The position numbers and the translations under genes were made by a program. From the NCBI GenBank assembly GCA_016744295.1, contig JADGEQ010000011.1, forward strand, positions 1 to 64,000: a stretch of 64,000 bases of DNA. Reading direction: 5' to 3'. Source of the DNA: Desulfobacteraceae bacterium. Lineage in GTDB: Bacteria; Desulfobacterota; Desulfobacteria; Desulfobacterales; Desulfobacteraceae. Of the stretch, positions 27,894 through 36,379 are shown in pieces; the first letter of the stretch is position 1; each line of letters opens with the position of its first letter. Under the pieces are notes generated by a model that was given only the letters and a program-made list of their open reading frames with translations, was not told where the DNA came from and did no database searches.

Positions 27894-28814
27894 TTACATC
27901 GCGTCCAATTTCTTTTGCTCACGTCGCTGATTCTCAAGCTCTTGTCTTTTTGCTTTCAAATATTCCATTTTTTCAACTTCATGGAGTTGACGGGAGTATT
28001 TTTCTGTGGCATCAAACCATTTGCTGAATTGCTGCTCAATATCCTGTTCGTTGGGAATCGAATCAAGCCGGGTTTTGATTGCTAAATAATAACGAATCGT
28101 GTTCCGTTCGATGAGTCCCTGTAAGCCTTTAATATAAATTGGCATATTATTCTTGTTGCCAACAATTGTAAATCCAACTTTTTTCCGAGCCAGGGTAGCA
28201 AGATAAATTTTCCCCAGATTTCTGGATGACCAGCTCGTTCGATAGGAAAATATCAACCGTATAATGGTACCATTAGATAAGGTTTCATCGGAGAGTGCCC
28301 GGGGTAATGGAATTGCCGCTAATTCGATACGATAATCACTGGTTTTCCAAGGTCCGTCATCGGAAAATAATCCAACGGATAGGTAGTCGGGGCCGTCTGC
28401 AAGAATGCTAAATTTCATTGACAATTTTGTTGCCTGTTCCGGTGTTTTATATATTTTTCGGCCACTATACAAATGTATAATTGGGTTGGTGCCTTTTTCA
28501 TAGGTGCACGCCTTGGTGTTCAGATGCATCATTAAAATATTGCACCAGTCCCGGGGCTGGGTAAAAACTTGCCTGGAAGTTTCGAAATCATGCTCAAGTA
28601 CACCCATGATTTCTCCCTTAAGCTGCCCCCCTTGCTCAAAAGAAGTCAAGACAATTGGCACACCAAAAGTATTATCGCCCAATTTTGACAAGACCACCTC
28701 GAATTGTTCGAGCAAAGATGCTTTTTCCGAATCAAATTGGGATAGCGATTGCGCATTTAACAAATTGCAGGTGAGAAGCATTGTAACGATAATTTTCCAG
28801 AGATATTGAGTCAT
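27894..28814 (-). CDS. Hypothetical exported protein
   Basis: Unrecognised protein of 306 residues with a signal peptide (about 1-21, ending LLNA before QSL), a mixed alpha/beta body, and a highly charged C-terminal helix rich in Glu, Lys and Gln (about 255-306, KMEYLKAKRQELENQRREQK) that may form a coiled coil. The middle (FTQPRDWCNILMMHLNTKACTY) carries two cysteines that could form a periplasmic disulfide. RBS AAGGAG lies near the ATG. The gene is AT-richer than its neighbours. Function unknown; probably periplasmic. Confidence 0.6.
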   Translation of the reverse strand: MTQYLWKIIVTMLLTCNLLNAQSLSQFDSEKASLLEQFEVVLSKLGDNTFGVPIVLTSFEQGGQLKGEIMGVLEHDFETSRQVFTQPRDWCNILMMHLNTKACTYEKGTNPIIHLYSGRKIYKTPEQATKLSMKFSILADGPDYLSVGLFSDDGPWKTSDYRIELAAIPLPRALSDETLSNGTIIRLIFSYRTSWSSRNLGKIYLATLARKKVGFTIVGNKNNMPIYIKGLQGLIERNTIRYYLAIKTRLDSIPNEQDIEQQFSKWFDATEKYSRQLHEVEKMEYLKAKRQELENQRREQKKLDAM

Positions 28815-29039
28815 GATTTCTCCTTGATAGCGTAATAGAAAAGACTTCAGGCCAGCATAAAACAGCGGGTATAGTATTTACAATTAATTCATCAATGGTC
28901 AAGGAAGAAATCATTTTTATTTATCGGTCACACTCAGTTGTATTTTGATAGATACCATGCTAACTTTCGCTCAAAAAAATCACCAGCAAAAAATGATATA
29001 TTTTATTAACCATTTCTCTAAAATAAAAAAGGATGATTT

Positions 29040-30032
29040 ATGAAACGTTTATCTATTGTTGCCGGCCTCCTGTTCTTTGGTATGGCTTTTTTGGGTGCAA
29101 ACGTATTTGCCTCACAAAAAATTAAAGTGGCGGGTATCTATACCCAGCCTATCCAGCAAAAATGGGATGCCTGTCTTCACAAGGCGCTTCAAAAAGCAGC
29201 GGATGAGGGTAAGATTGAATATGTGTATTCAGAAAAGGTTTCCAATACAGATTATATCCGTGTGCTCAGAGAATATTCCGAAAAAGGGGTCAGCCTTGTT
29301 GTCGGAGAGGCCTTTGGCATATCCAGAGATGTGAGAAAAGTGGCCAAGGACTACCCAAAGGTTGCCTATCTCATGGGAGATACCTTTGGACCTGCCAACC
29401 CGAACCTATCCGTTTTTGACAACTATATCCATGAGCCATGCTACCTCATGGGCATGATCGCAGGCAAAATGACCCAGACAAATAAAATCGGCATGGTGGG
29501 GGGATATCCCATTGGTGAGGTGAACCGTCTTTTCCATGCCTTTATGGCAGGTGCAAAATCGGTAAACCCCGGTGTTGAGTTTAAAGTTTCCTTCATCGGT
29601 TCCTGGTATGATCCGCCAAAGGCAAAGGAATTTGCCTATGCCCAGGTTGAATCCGGGGTTGATATCCTTTATGCAGAACGGGCTGGTGTTGTGGATGCTG
29701 CACGGGAAAAAGGCATCCTTGCCTTTGGCAATGTAAATGACATGAACAAAGAGGAAAATGGAACGGATGTGGTTGTGGCATCGGCGCTTTGGAATATGGA
29801 CAATGCCGTAAATGAAGCCATCGCCCTGGTTAAAGCGGACAAGTTTAAGGCAGAAAACTACAAGGAATGGACCATGATGGGAAAAGGGGGCGCTGCCCTG
29901 TCGCCCTTTTATGAATTTGAAGATAAAATCCCTTCCGATATCAAAACCAAGGTAGTTGAGGCCCAAGCCGCCATCAAAGCAGGATCTCTTGTCATCAAGA
30001 TTAATGATGAAGAGCCGAAATCAACCTTCTAA
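29040..30032 (+). CDS. BMP-family ABC transporter substrate-binding protein
   Basis: Periplasmic receptor of 330 residues (signal peptide about 1-24, cleaved near VFA/SQK) of the basic membrane protein/PnrA family, whose studied members bind purine nucleosides. Typical segments: KVAGIYTQPIQQKWDACLHKAL (about 29-50), YPKVAYLMGD, and MAGKMTQTNKIGMVGGYPIGEVNR. First gene of a five-gene transport and salvage operon ending in a cytosine-deaminase-like enzyme. RBS AAAGGATG. The gap to the ATPase gene holds alternative hairpins that may set the receptor-to-transporter expression ratio. Confidence 0.92.
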   Translation: MKRLSIVAGLLFFGMAFLGANVFASQKIKVAGIYTQPIQQKWDACLHKALQKAADEGKIEYVYSEKVSNTDYIRVLREYSEKGVSLVVGEAFGISRDVRKVAKDYPKVAYLMGDTFGPANPNLSVFDNYIHEPCYLMGMIAGKMTQTNKIGMVGGYPIGEVNRLFHAFMAGAKSVNPGVEFKVSFIGSWYDPPKAKEFAYAQVESGVDILYAERAGVVDAAREKGILAFGNVNDMNKEENGTDVVVASALWNMDNAVNEAIALVKADKFKAENYKEWTMMGKGGAALSPFYEFEDKIPSDIKTKVVEAQAAIKAGSLVIKINDEEPKSTF

Positions 30033-30075
30033 GGACCACAAATAGAAAGAGGTGTGGTCCCCTGCCAGGGACCAC
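30033..30075 (+). repeat. Two mutually exclusive hairpins between receptor and ATPase genes
   Basis: Three related segments follow the receptor stop codon: GGACCACA (30033-30040), TGTGGTCC(C) (30053-30061) and GGGACCAC (30068-30075). The middle can pair perfectly with either the left (8 bp, 12-base loop) or the right (GTGGTCCC/GGGACCAC, 8 bp, 6-base loop) copy. The right arm ends 11 bp before the ATG of the ATPase gene. There is no T run, so mRNA stabilisation or translational control is more likely than simple termination. Confidence 0.7.
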
Positions 30076-30086
30076 TTCATCTTCCC

Positions 30087-31634
30087 ATGACTGACGCCAT
30101 ACTCAAATTATCCGGAATAACCAAACATTTCGGCTCTGTTGTTGCCAATGAAAATCTCTCCTTTTCCCTGGAAAAAGGAGAGATTGTGGCCCTTCTGGGT
30201 GAAAACGGTGCCGGCAAGACCACCCTGATGTCCGTTCTTTTTGGCCACTATGTTGCAGACAAAGGTGAGGTTGAGGTTTTTGGGAAAAAACTGGTTCCCG
30301 GCTCTCCCCGAGCTGCTCTGGAAGCTGGAATCGGCATGGTGCACCAACATTTTACCCTTGCCGGAAACATGAGTGTTCTGGATAATATTATGCTGGGCAC
30401 CGAATCTCTTATCAGCTTTAAAAGTACCCCCGGTGCAGCAAAGAAAAAGTTAAAGGATCTCATGGAACGCTTTGGATTGACGGTTAATCCAAAGGCAATG
30501 GTAAAAGACCTTTCCGTGGGAGAGCAGCAGCGGGTGGAAATATTAAAGGTACTTTACCGGAATGCAAAAATACTCATTCTTGATGAACCCACCGCTGTGC
30601 TGACCCCCCAGGAATCAGACAAACTTTTTGAAACCATTGCCCAGTTGGTGAAGGAGGGTTTGAGCGTTATCTTTATTACCCATAAAATGCGTGAGGTGAT
30701 GGCAGCCAGCCAACGATGCATTGTCCTGCGCCATGGCAGGCTTGTGTTTGAATCGTTGACCTGCCAGACAAACCCTAAAATTCTTGCAAAGGCAATGGTG
30801 GGAAGTGATATCCCCCAAACGATCCGGCACAGGCAACTCCCGGGTAAAAAGGTGCTTTCCCTAAGGCAAATTTTTCTCATTGACCCGGAAGGGAAAAAAG
30901 TATTGGAGGATCTCAATCTTGATCTCAGATCAAATGAAATCATCGGCATAGCAGGCGTTTCAGGCAATGGTCAGTCACAGCTGGCCGATTTGATCTCAGG
31001 GCTTATCACCACCTATACGGGAGATATTTATCTTGATTCAACCCGGCTTAAAAAAATAAGCCCCCGGCGGATGATTAAAGAAGGGGTGGGACGGATCCCG
31101 GATGATCGGAACGGGACAGGGCTCATCGGAGATATGGCCATAATGGAAAACATTGCCAGTGAAAACTATGGCGAATTTCCCTTCTCAAAGTGGGGCATTC
31201 TGCGCTTTAAGGACATTGCCGCCCGGGCCAAAAAACTGGTAAAAAAATTTGATGTGCGCTGTCCCAATATCGATATCCCGGTTCAAAAACTTTCCGGGGG
31301 TAATATGCAAAAACTGATTCTGGCAAGGGAACTTTCAGGATCGCCCAGAATAATCCTTGCCAACCAGCCCACCTGGGGACTTGATGTGGGGGCCACCTCC
31401 TATGTCCACACACAACTTATAAACGCGGCCGAACAAGGGGCCGGTGTCATTATCATCTCCGAAGATCTGGATGAACTGTTCCAGGTGGCCGATAGGATTC
31501 AGGTTATCTACCATGGCAGATTATCAGATTCCCAGGATGTTGACAGGGTTAACCGGACAAAGCTGGGGCTGATCATGTCAGGCCTCCCCCCAAATAAAGA
31601 AGAACAATCAAGAAGAGAAAAAAATGAGACTTGA
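30087..31634 (+). CDS. ABC transporter ATP-binding protein (duplicated ATPase, nucleoside-type)
   Basis: Double ATPase of the sugar/nucleoside ABC importer class, 515 residues from the chosen ATG. First half: Walker A LLGENGAGKTTL, signature LSVGEQQRVE, Walker B ILILDEPTAVL. Second half: degenerate Walker A IAGVSGNGQSQL, signature KLSGGNMQKLI and ANQPTWGLDVGA in place of canonical Walker B; this asymmetry is normal in the YufO/RbsA type. I prefer ATG 30087 (MTDAILKLSG) over the in-frame GTG at 30054, which lies inside the hairpin region. The gene overlaps the next by 11 bp. Confidence 0.92.
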   Translation: MTDAILKLSGITKHFGSVVANENLSFSLEKGEIVALLGENGAGKTTLMSVLFGHYVADKGEVEVFGKKLVPGSPRAALEAGIGMVHQHFTLAGNMSVLDNIMLGTESLISFKSTPGAAKKKLKDLMERFGLTVNPKAMVKDLSVGEQQRVEILKVLYRNAKILILDEPTAVLTPQESDKLFETIAQLVKEGLSVIFITHKMREVMAASQRCIVLRHGRLVFESLTCQTNPKILAKAMVGSDIPQTIRHRQLPGKKVLSLRQIFLIDPEGKKVLEDLNLDLRSNEIIGIAGVSGNGQSQLADLISGLITTYTGDIYLDSTRLKKISPRRMIKEGVGRIPDDRNGTGLIGDMAIMENIASENYGEFPFSKWGILRFKDIAARAKKLVKKFDVRCPNIDIPVQKLSGGNMQKLILARELSGSPRIILANQPTWGLDVGATSYVHTQLINAAEQGAGVIIISEDLDELFQVADRIQVIYHGRLSDSQDVDRVNRTKLGLIMSGLPPNKEEQSRREKNET

Positions 31635-32673
31635 AGCTCGTGAAAACACCTCTGCACTGAAACTTATAGCAGCCCTTTTTATTGCAGTGGGAGTTGCCAT
31701 GGCTGTCTGCTCTGTTCTGATCATCTGGGGGGGTGCATCCCCCATGGAAGGATGGATGCTCATGGTAAAAGGAGCCCTTGGCACAAGGTTTGCCGTGAGC
31801 GAGACACTCACACGGGCAACTCCCCTCATCTTTACCGGCCTTGCCGCAGCCGTTGCCTTCAGGGCAAAGCTATGGAATATCGGGGGAGAAGGCCAATTTT
31901 ATATCGGGGCCTGCATGGCCGTTTTCCTGGGAACAAGAGGAGAAATATTACCCCCATTTATGATGATCCCCTACCTTTTTATCGGGGGCGCCATTGCCGG
32001 CGGAATTTTTCTGCTGCTTCCCACCCTCCTTAAAACCCAGCTCAATGTGGATGAGGTGGTCACCACCCTTCTGCTTAATTTTGTGGTGCTTTTGTTTGTG
32101 AACTGGCTTGTTTTCGGCCCCTGGAAGGATCCCATGTCCATGGGATGGCCCCAGTCCGAGCCTGTTCTTGATTCGGCGATACTGCCAATTCTCATGGCAA
32201 AAACACGATTTCATCTTGGCTTTGTCATTGCTGTTTTGTCTGCTGTTTTTGTATGGTGGCTGATGGCCTACACCACCTGGGGCTTTGAGATAAGGGCGGT
32301 TGGATCCAGTATAAAGGCCAGCACCTTTGCAGGGATGCCGGTCACCAGAACCATCATCCGCACCGCTTTACTCAGCGGCGGCCTTGCTGCAATGGCAGGT
32401 GTCAGCGAGCTCTGCGGCGTAAAAGGCTACCTGACCACAGATCTTTCCCCGGGGTTTGGTTATACCGGCATTGTGGTGGCCATGCTGGCAGCCCTCCATC
32501 CGTTAGGGGTGGTGGCCAGTGCACTTTTTGTGGCCATTATTTATATTGGTGCAGACTCCATGAGCCGGGCCATTAACATATCAAATTATATTGCCGATGT
32601 GACCACTGCCGTGTCTCTTTTATCCGTGCTTGTTGCCGTATTCCTAACAAAGTATCGGATAAAAAAAGGGTAA
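31624..32673 (+). CDS. ABC transporter permease, nucleoside type (BmpC-like)
   Basis: Permease of 349 residues with about 8-10 membrane helices, PF02653 family. Typical elements are the GLAAAVAFRAKLWNIGGEGQFYIGA segment (about 77-101) and AGMPVTRTIIRTALLSGGLAAMAG (about 235-258). It overlaps the ATPase gene by 11 bp, implying translational coupling. It forms a heterodimeric channel with the following permease. Confidence 0.92.
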   Translation: MRLEARENTSALKLIAALFIAVGVAMAVCSVLIIWGGASPMEGWMLMVKGALGTRFAVSETLTRATPLIFTGLAAAVAFRAKLWNIGGEGQFYIGACMAVFLGTRGEILPPFMMIPYLFIGGAIAGGIFLLLPTLLKTQLNVDEVVTTLLLNFVVLLFVNWLVFGPWKDPMSMGWPQSEPVLDSAILPILMAKTRFHLGFVIAVLSAVFVWWLMAYTTWGFEIRAVGSSIKASTFAGMPVTRTIIRTALLSGGLAAMAGVSELCGVKGYLTTDLSPGFGYTGIVVAMLAALHPLGVVASALFVAIIYIGADSMSRAINISNYIADVTTAVSLLSVLVAVFLTKYRIKKG

Positions 32674-32690
32674 AAAGGAGGTAATTCATT

Positions 32691-33632
32691 ATGGATTTAA
32701 TAGGATTTTTTCTTGAAACCGGATTCTGGATGGCCTGCGTACGCATGGCCACCCCGCTAGTATTCGGCACCCTGGGGGAACTTGTCTGTGAAAGGGCCGG
32801 GGTTGTAAACCTGGGGATTGAAGGCATCATGGCCGCCGGATGCATGGGCGGATGGATGTGGGTTTACCTGGGGGGAAGTTTGTGGGGAGGCGTTGTTTTT
32901 GCTGCATTTATCGGTGTCTTGTTCGGCCTTCTCCACTCTCTTTTTACGGTTTACCTGGGACTTTCCCAGCACGTGACAGGCCTTGGCATCACCATGTTGG
33001 GCAGCAGTCTAAGTGCCTATGTCTTTCGGATGATGCTGCCCCGTGCCACAACTCCTCCCAAAATTATTCCCTTCCAACCCACAGAAATTCCTTGGCTTAG
33101 TGAAATCCCCTTTTTTGGCGAAATTTTTTTCAGCCATACCCCCCTGACCTGGCTTGCACTTGCAGCGGTTATTCTGGTGGGATTTGTTTTGTTCAAAACC
33201 CCCCTGGGCCTTGCCCTGCGCATGGTGGGTGAAAATCCTTTGGCCGTTGAAGCCCAGGGATTGAACGTATTTTTTCTCCGAACCCTTGCGGTGTGTGCGG
33301 GCAGTGCCATGATGGCTGTGGGCGGGGCATTTTTAACCATGTCCGCCTTTGATGCCTACTACATCGGCATGGTAAACGGCAGGGGATGGATCTGCATAGC
33401 CCTTGTGGTTTTTTCATCCTGGAAGCCCTATAAAGCCCTGGCAGGCTGCCTTCTTTTTGCAGGATTTGACGCCATCCAGATGCGGGTTCAACAACAGGCC
33501 GGCATGGCAATTCCCTATCAGTTTTATCTCATGCTGCCCTACCTGTTTTCCATCATCGCCCTGGTCATCATGTCCAGAAAAGCAGCCTATCCCAAGGCGT
33601 TGCTGATCCCCTTTCGAAAAGGAGAACGTTAA
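32691..33632 (+). CDS. ABC transporter permease, nucleoside type (BmpD-like)
   Basis: Second permease, 313 residues, about eight membrane helices, PF02653. It has the diagnostic ERAGVVNLGIEGIMAAGCMGG segment (about 33-53) and the NPLAVEAQGLNVFFLRTLAVCAGSAM coupling region (about 180-205). RBS AAAAAGGAGG lies 17 bp after the first permease. It is followed after only 2 bp by the amidohydrolase gene. Confidence 0.92.
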   Translation: MDLIGFFLETGFWMACVRMATPLVFGTLGELVCERAGVVNLGIEGIMAAGCMGGWMWVYLGGSLWGGVVFAAFIGVLFGLLHSLFTVYLGLSQHVTGLGITMLGSSLSAYVFRMMLPRATTPPKIIPFQPTEIPWLSEIPFFGEIFFSHTPLTWLALAAVILVGFVLFKTPLGLALRMVGENPLAVEAQGLNVFFLRTLAVCAGSAMMAVGGAFLTMSAFDAYYIGMVNGRGWICIALVVFSSWKPYKALAGCLLFAGFDAIQMRVQQQAGMAIPYQFYLMLPYLFSIIALVIMSRKAAYPKALLIPFRKGER

Positions 33633-33634
33633 AA

Positions 33635-34906
33635 ATGTTTGACCTGCTGGTTGTAAACGCAAAAATCCACGGCAAAAAAGAATTGATGCAAATCGGCTGC
33701 AAGGACGGAAAAATCCTTGAGGTTGCCGTAAATATCCCATCAAAATCCAAAGAGATTATTGATGCAGACGGATATTTTGTCACCCCTCCTTTCATCGACA
33801 GTCATCTTCACCTGGACACCCCCCTTTCCATGGGTATGCCCCGGTTAAACCAGAGCGGCACCCTGCTGGAAGGAATAAAAATATGGGGAGAACTCAAGCC
33901 CGAACTCACAAGGAAAACCATTAAGGCAAGGGCAAAAAAACTGCTGTTATGGTCCATTGCCAAGGGAAACCTTGTGATTCGAAGCCATGTGGACACGACA
34001 GATCCCAGCCTTATGGCCGTTGATGCCCTCATCGAGCTTCGCCGAGAAATGAAGGAATTCATAGATATTCAACTGGTTGCTTTTCCCCAGGACGGTATTC
34101 TGCGATCCAAAAACAGCATGGAACTTTTAACCTGTGCTCTGGATAAGGGAGTTGATGTGGTGGGAGGAATTCCCCACTTTGAGAGAACCATGACAGACGG
34201 ACAAAAATCCATCCGTCTTCTCTGCGAGCTTGCAGAGAAAAGGGGGCTGATGGTGGACATGCATTGTGATGAGTCCGATGATCCTTTTTCCCGGCACATC
34301 GAACACCTTACATTTGAAACCCAGCGGCTTGGACTCCATGGGAGGGTGGCAGGGTCCCATCTCACCAGCATGCACACCATGGACAACTACTATGTGTCAA
34401 AGCTTTTGCCCCTGATGGCCGAAGCAAAGATAAACTGTATCTGCAACCCTCTGGTGAACATGAATCTCCAGGGGCGCCATGATACCTACCCGAAAAGAAG
34501 GGGTCTCATGCGGGTTCCGGAACTTATTGGTGCAGGTATCAATGTCAGCCTTGGCCATGATGATGTCATGGACCACTGGTATCCCATGGGAAGTCACGAC
34601 ATGCTGGAGGTGGTTCACATGGGGGCCCATGCCTTGCACATGACAGGACCAGGCCAGCAGGAAGCCTTATTTGACGGAATTACCACCAATGGTGCAAAAA
34701 CACTGAACCTTGAAAACTATGGACTTGAACCCGGGTGCAATGCAGACATGGTTATCCTCCAGGCATCTTCCAAGCAGGAATGTATCCGCCTTCGCCCTGC
34801 TAGGCTGTTTGTCATCCGCAAAGGAAAACGCATCAGCCGTATGGCAAAAACCAACGCCACCGTGACCCTGGGTTTTGAAGATGTGAATGTTGATTTTTGC
34901 CCCTAG
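33635..34906 (+). CDS. Cytosine deaminase-like amidohydrolase
   Basis: Metal-dependent amidohydrolase of 423 residues. Metal and catalytic residues of the CodA type are all visible: HLHLD (about 53-57), the His and Glu of VDMHCDESDDP (about 205-215), the His of VAGSHLTSMH (about 237-246) and the Asp of SLGHDDVMDHWYPMG (about 304-318). This fits cytosine or a related base or cyclic amide. The gene begins 2 bp after the last permease gene, so the imported compound is probably the substrate: a nucleobase or a nucleoside-derived base. A cyclic urea or guanine-like substrate cannot be excluded. Confidence 0.85.
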   Translation: MFDLLVVNAKIHGKKELMQIGCKDGKILEVAVNIPSKSKEIIDADGYFVTPPFIDSHLHLDTPLSMGMPRLNQSGTLLEGIKIWGELKPELTRKTIKARAKKLLLWSIAKGNLVIRSHVDTTDPSLMAVDALIELRREMKEFIDIQLVAFPQDGILRSKNSMELLTCALDKGVDVVGGIPHFERTMTDGQKSIRLLCELAEKRGLMVDMHCDESDDPFSRHIEHLTFETQRLGLHGRVAGSHLTSMHTMDNYYVSKLLPLMAEAKINCICNPLVNMNLQGRHDTYPKRRGLMRVPELIGAGINVSLGHDDVMDHWYPMGSHDMLEVVHMGAHALHMTGPGQQEALFDGITTNGAKTLNLENYGLEPGCNADMVILQASSKQECIRLRPARLFVIRKGKRISRMAKTNATVTLGFEDVNVDFCP

Positions 34907-35507
34907 ATCTCCTGGGAATTTTCCCCAATTATAAGATGAAACAGATCCGAATACTAAATGGTGTTGAAACCACCCAATTTGAAGGCAAATTATAAATATC
35001 CTTCACTCTTTTAAAGTTTTTTTTGGGGCTTATGTATAGAACAAACAACGCCAATTTAATGACACTATTGTCAATTTTATACTGAATCGTTTTTTTCTTT
35101 GACACCCCGGCAAGACCCAAAAGCCGACGCCAAAGAGAAGCATTATTTTTGCATATACCGTGTGATTGTTTTGCTCGGAGAAACCCGTCTGAGCTTTTTC
35201 TTTATGGTTTTATTTCCCTTTTATATTAGGGTTCTTTGTTTTCATCGCAACCGAAACCGGGAACCGATCCGCATAGGTCAAATCAATCGCAATAGTCTGG
35301 GTAATTATTTCCCCTGTCTCTCCAGGGTGCAGGGGTCGACAGTCGATGCAAAAAAACATTGCAAAAAAAATTGTTAAAACGGTTATTTTCATACTGATAC
35401 GCCTGATTCTTCCACAGAAGATTCAACTCCTCCCAAATGTTAAATAGCAACCAATTCTATTTTTATTTGAAATTTGCAACAACCGTTCCACTTCTTTGAA
35501 ATATTAA
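34907..35507. other. 600-base stretch with no convincing gene
   Basis: AT-rich region after the deaminase operon. Immediately after the stop there is a short palindrome GGGAATTTTCCC near 34914-34925 that could act in termination. A 60-codon frame on the minus strand (35210-35392) starts MKITVLTIFFAMFFCIDC, which resembles a signal peptide or lipoprotein leader, but it has no recognisable domain or good RBS and is probably a remnant. Nothing else was recognised. Confidence 0.45.
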
Positions 35508-35609
35508 TCACATGGCTATATCTTCATCACTGACACTTGTTTGAAAAGCATCGCTGAGGTTGAGACAGCAGTTGCCGCATTGTATGCAGATGAAAGTTTT
35601 AGGAGGCAT
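35508..35609 (-). pseudogene. Truncated YkgJ-family cysteine-cluster protein
   Basis: A 33-codon frame reads MPPKTFICIQCGNCCLNLSD and on to DEDIAM, the N-terminus of YkgJ-type zinc/iron-chelating proteins (CxxCxxCC motif, here CIQCGNCC at about residues 8-15). It then stops where the family normally continues for about 80 more residues. No continuation is visible in the other frames before 35400, so the 3' part was lost by deletion. Confidence 0.6.
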
Positions 35610-35665
35610 GGTGGTCCTTTATTTGTGGATTATTGATCTTTCACAATCCTCTAAATCCTTAATAG

Positions 35666-36109
35666 TTAACGAATTATTTCTTTTGGCCACTTATCCTTAA
35701 CACCTTCTTCTCCGGTATAATAGGATACCTTTGACCCTTCCTCAAATATGTCCATCGCAGGTAGAATGTTTATTTTCTTTGAATCAGGATATTCACATAC
35801 ATCAACATTCGCCTTAGTGCGTAAGTCTAAATATATGAATGGGTCATCGCTATGATTGTAAAGTTGATGCGCACCATACGGTCCTTCCTCAAAGAATATA
35901 ATGCTCCCTTTTGATATTGTCTGATATCCCTCTGGTGAACGTAAGGTGGCTTCTCCTTCTAAAATAATAAACAGTTCTTCGGCATTCCGATGAAAATAGT
36001 ATGAAAGTTGCAACTGTATCCATAAAAATGCCGTTTTCTCTGCGGTTCCGCAACAGGACTGAGAATCACCACTTGCCTTAATATGATCACAGGCCCCCGG
36101 AAAAAACAA
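35666..36109 (-). CDS. Cupin-domain protein with disrupted N-terminus
   Basis: From about residue 36 the 147-residue frame is a clear small cupin: RNAEELFIILEGEATLRSPEGY, then GSIIFFEEGPYGAHQLYNHSDD, then the CEYPDSKK and YYTGEEGVKDKW tail seen in this family. The first 35 residues (MFFPGACDHIKASGDSQSCC...) do not resemble the family, and the usual first metal His of the HxH motif is Tyr (YFH). The true N-terminal part of about 55 residues seems to be missing, replaced by unrelated or frameshifted sequence. It may be a pseudogene, or start internally. No RBS is evident at 36109. Confidence 0.55.
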   Translation of the reverse strand: MFFPGACDHIKASGDSQSCCGTAEKTAFLWIQLQLSYYFHRNAEELFIILEGEATLRSPEGYQTISKGSIIFFEEGPYGAHQLYNHSDDPFIYLDLRTKANVDVCEYPDSKKINILPAMDIFEEGSKVSYYTGEEGVKDKWPKEIIR

Positions 36110-36155
36110 AAGATAAAATTAACTTTATCTTTTTTTTAAAATTAATTTTATCTTT
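36109..36155. repeat. AT-rich inverted repeat with repeated TTTATCTTT motif
   Basis: Perfect 14-bp arms AAAGATAAAATTAA (36109-36122) and TTAATTTTATCTTT (36142-36155). A third copy TTTATCTTT lies between them (36124-36132) and can pair with the left arm instead. A fourth copy ATTTTATCTTTT is at 36203-36214. The repeat sits at the 5' end of the cupin frame. It could be a terminator or an operator array. Confidence 0.55.
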
Positions 36156-36379
36156 AAAAAAACAAACCTGTTTCCATGACTTGGGATCTGAATGCTGAGT
36201 CTATTTTATCTTTTCAACCCCTTGAAAACAAATGAAATTTTCTGTCCTACCCCGGTTCTTTGATTCCCATGAAAAACTATTTAATTTGGTGTGAATTTTG
36301 CATGATAACCACAAATATTGATAAAGAACCTGGTGCCCCAAATGGTATGGCAAAGGAGTGACTTTATCACTAACTTTCC

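Noticed and set aside
30054-30086. Upstream GTG start for the ABC ATPase
   Set aside because: It would lie within the hairpin and add residues (VPCQGPLHLP) not seen in the family; the ATG at 30087 is preferred.
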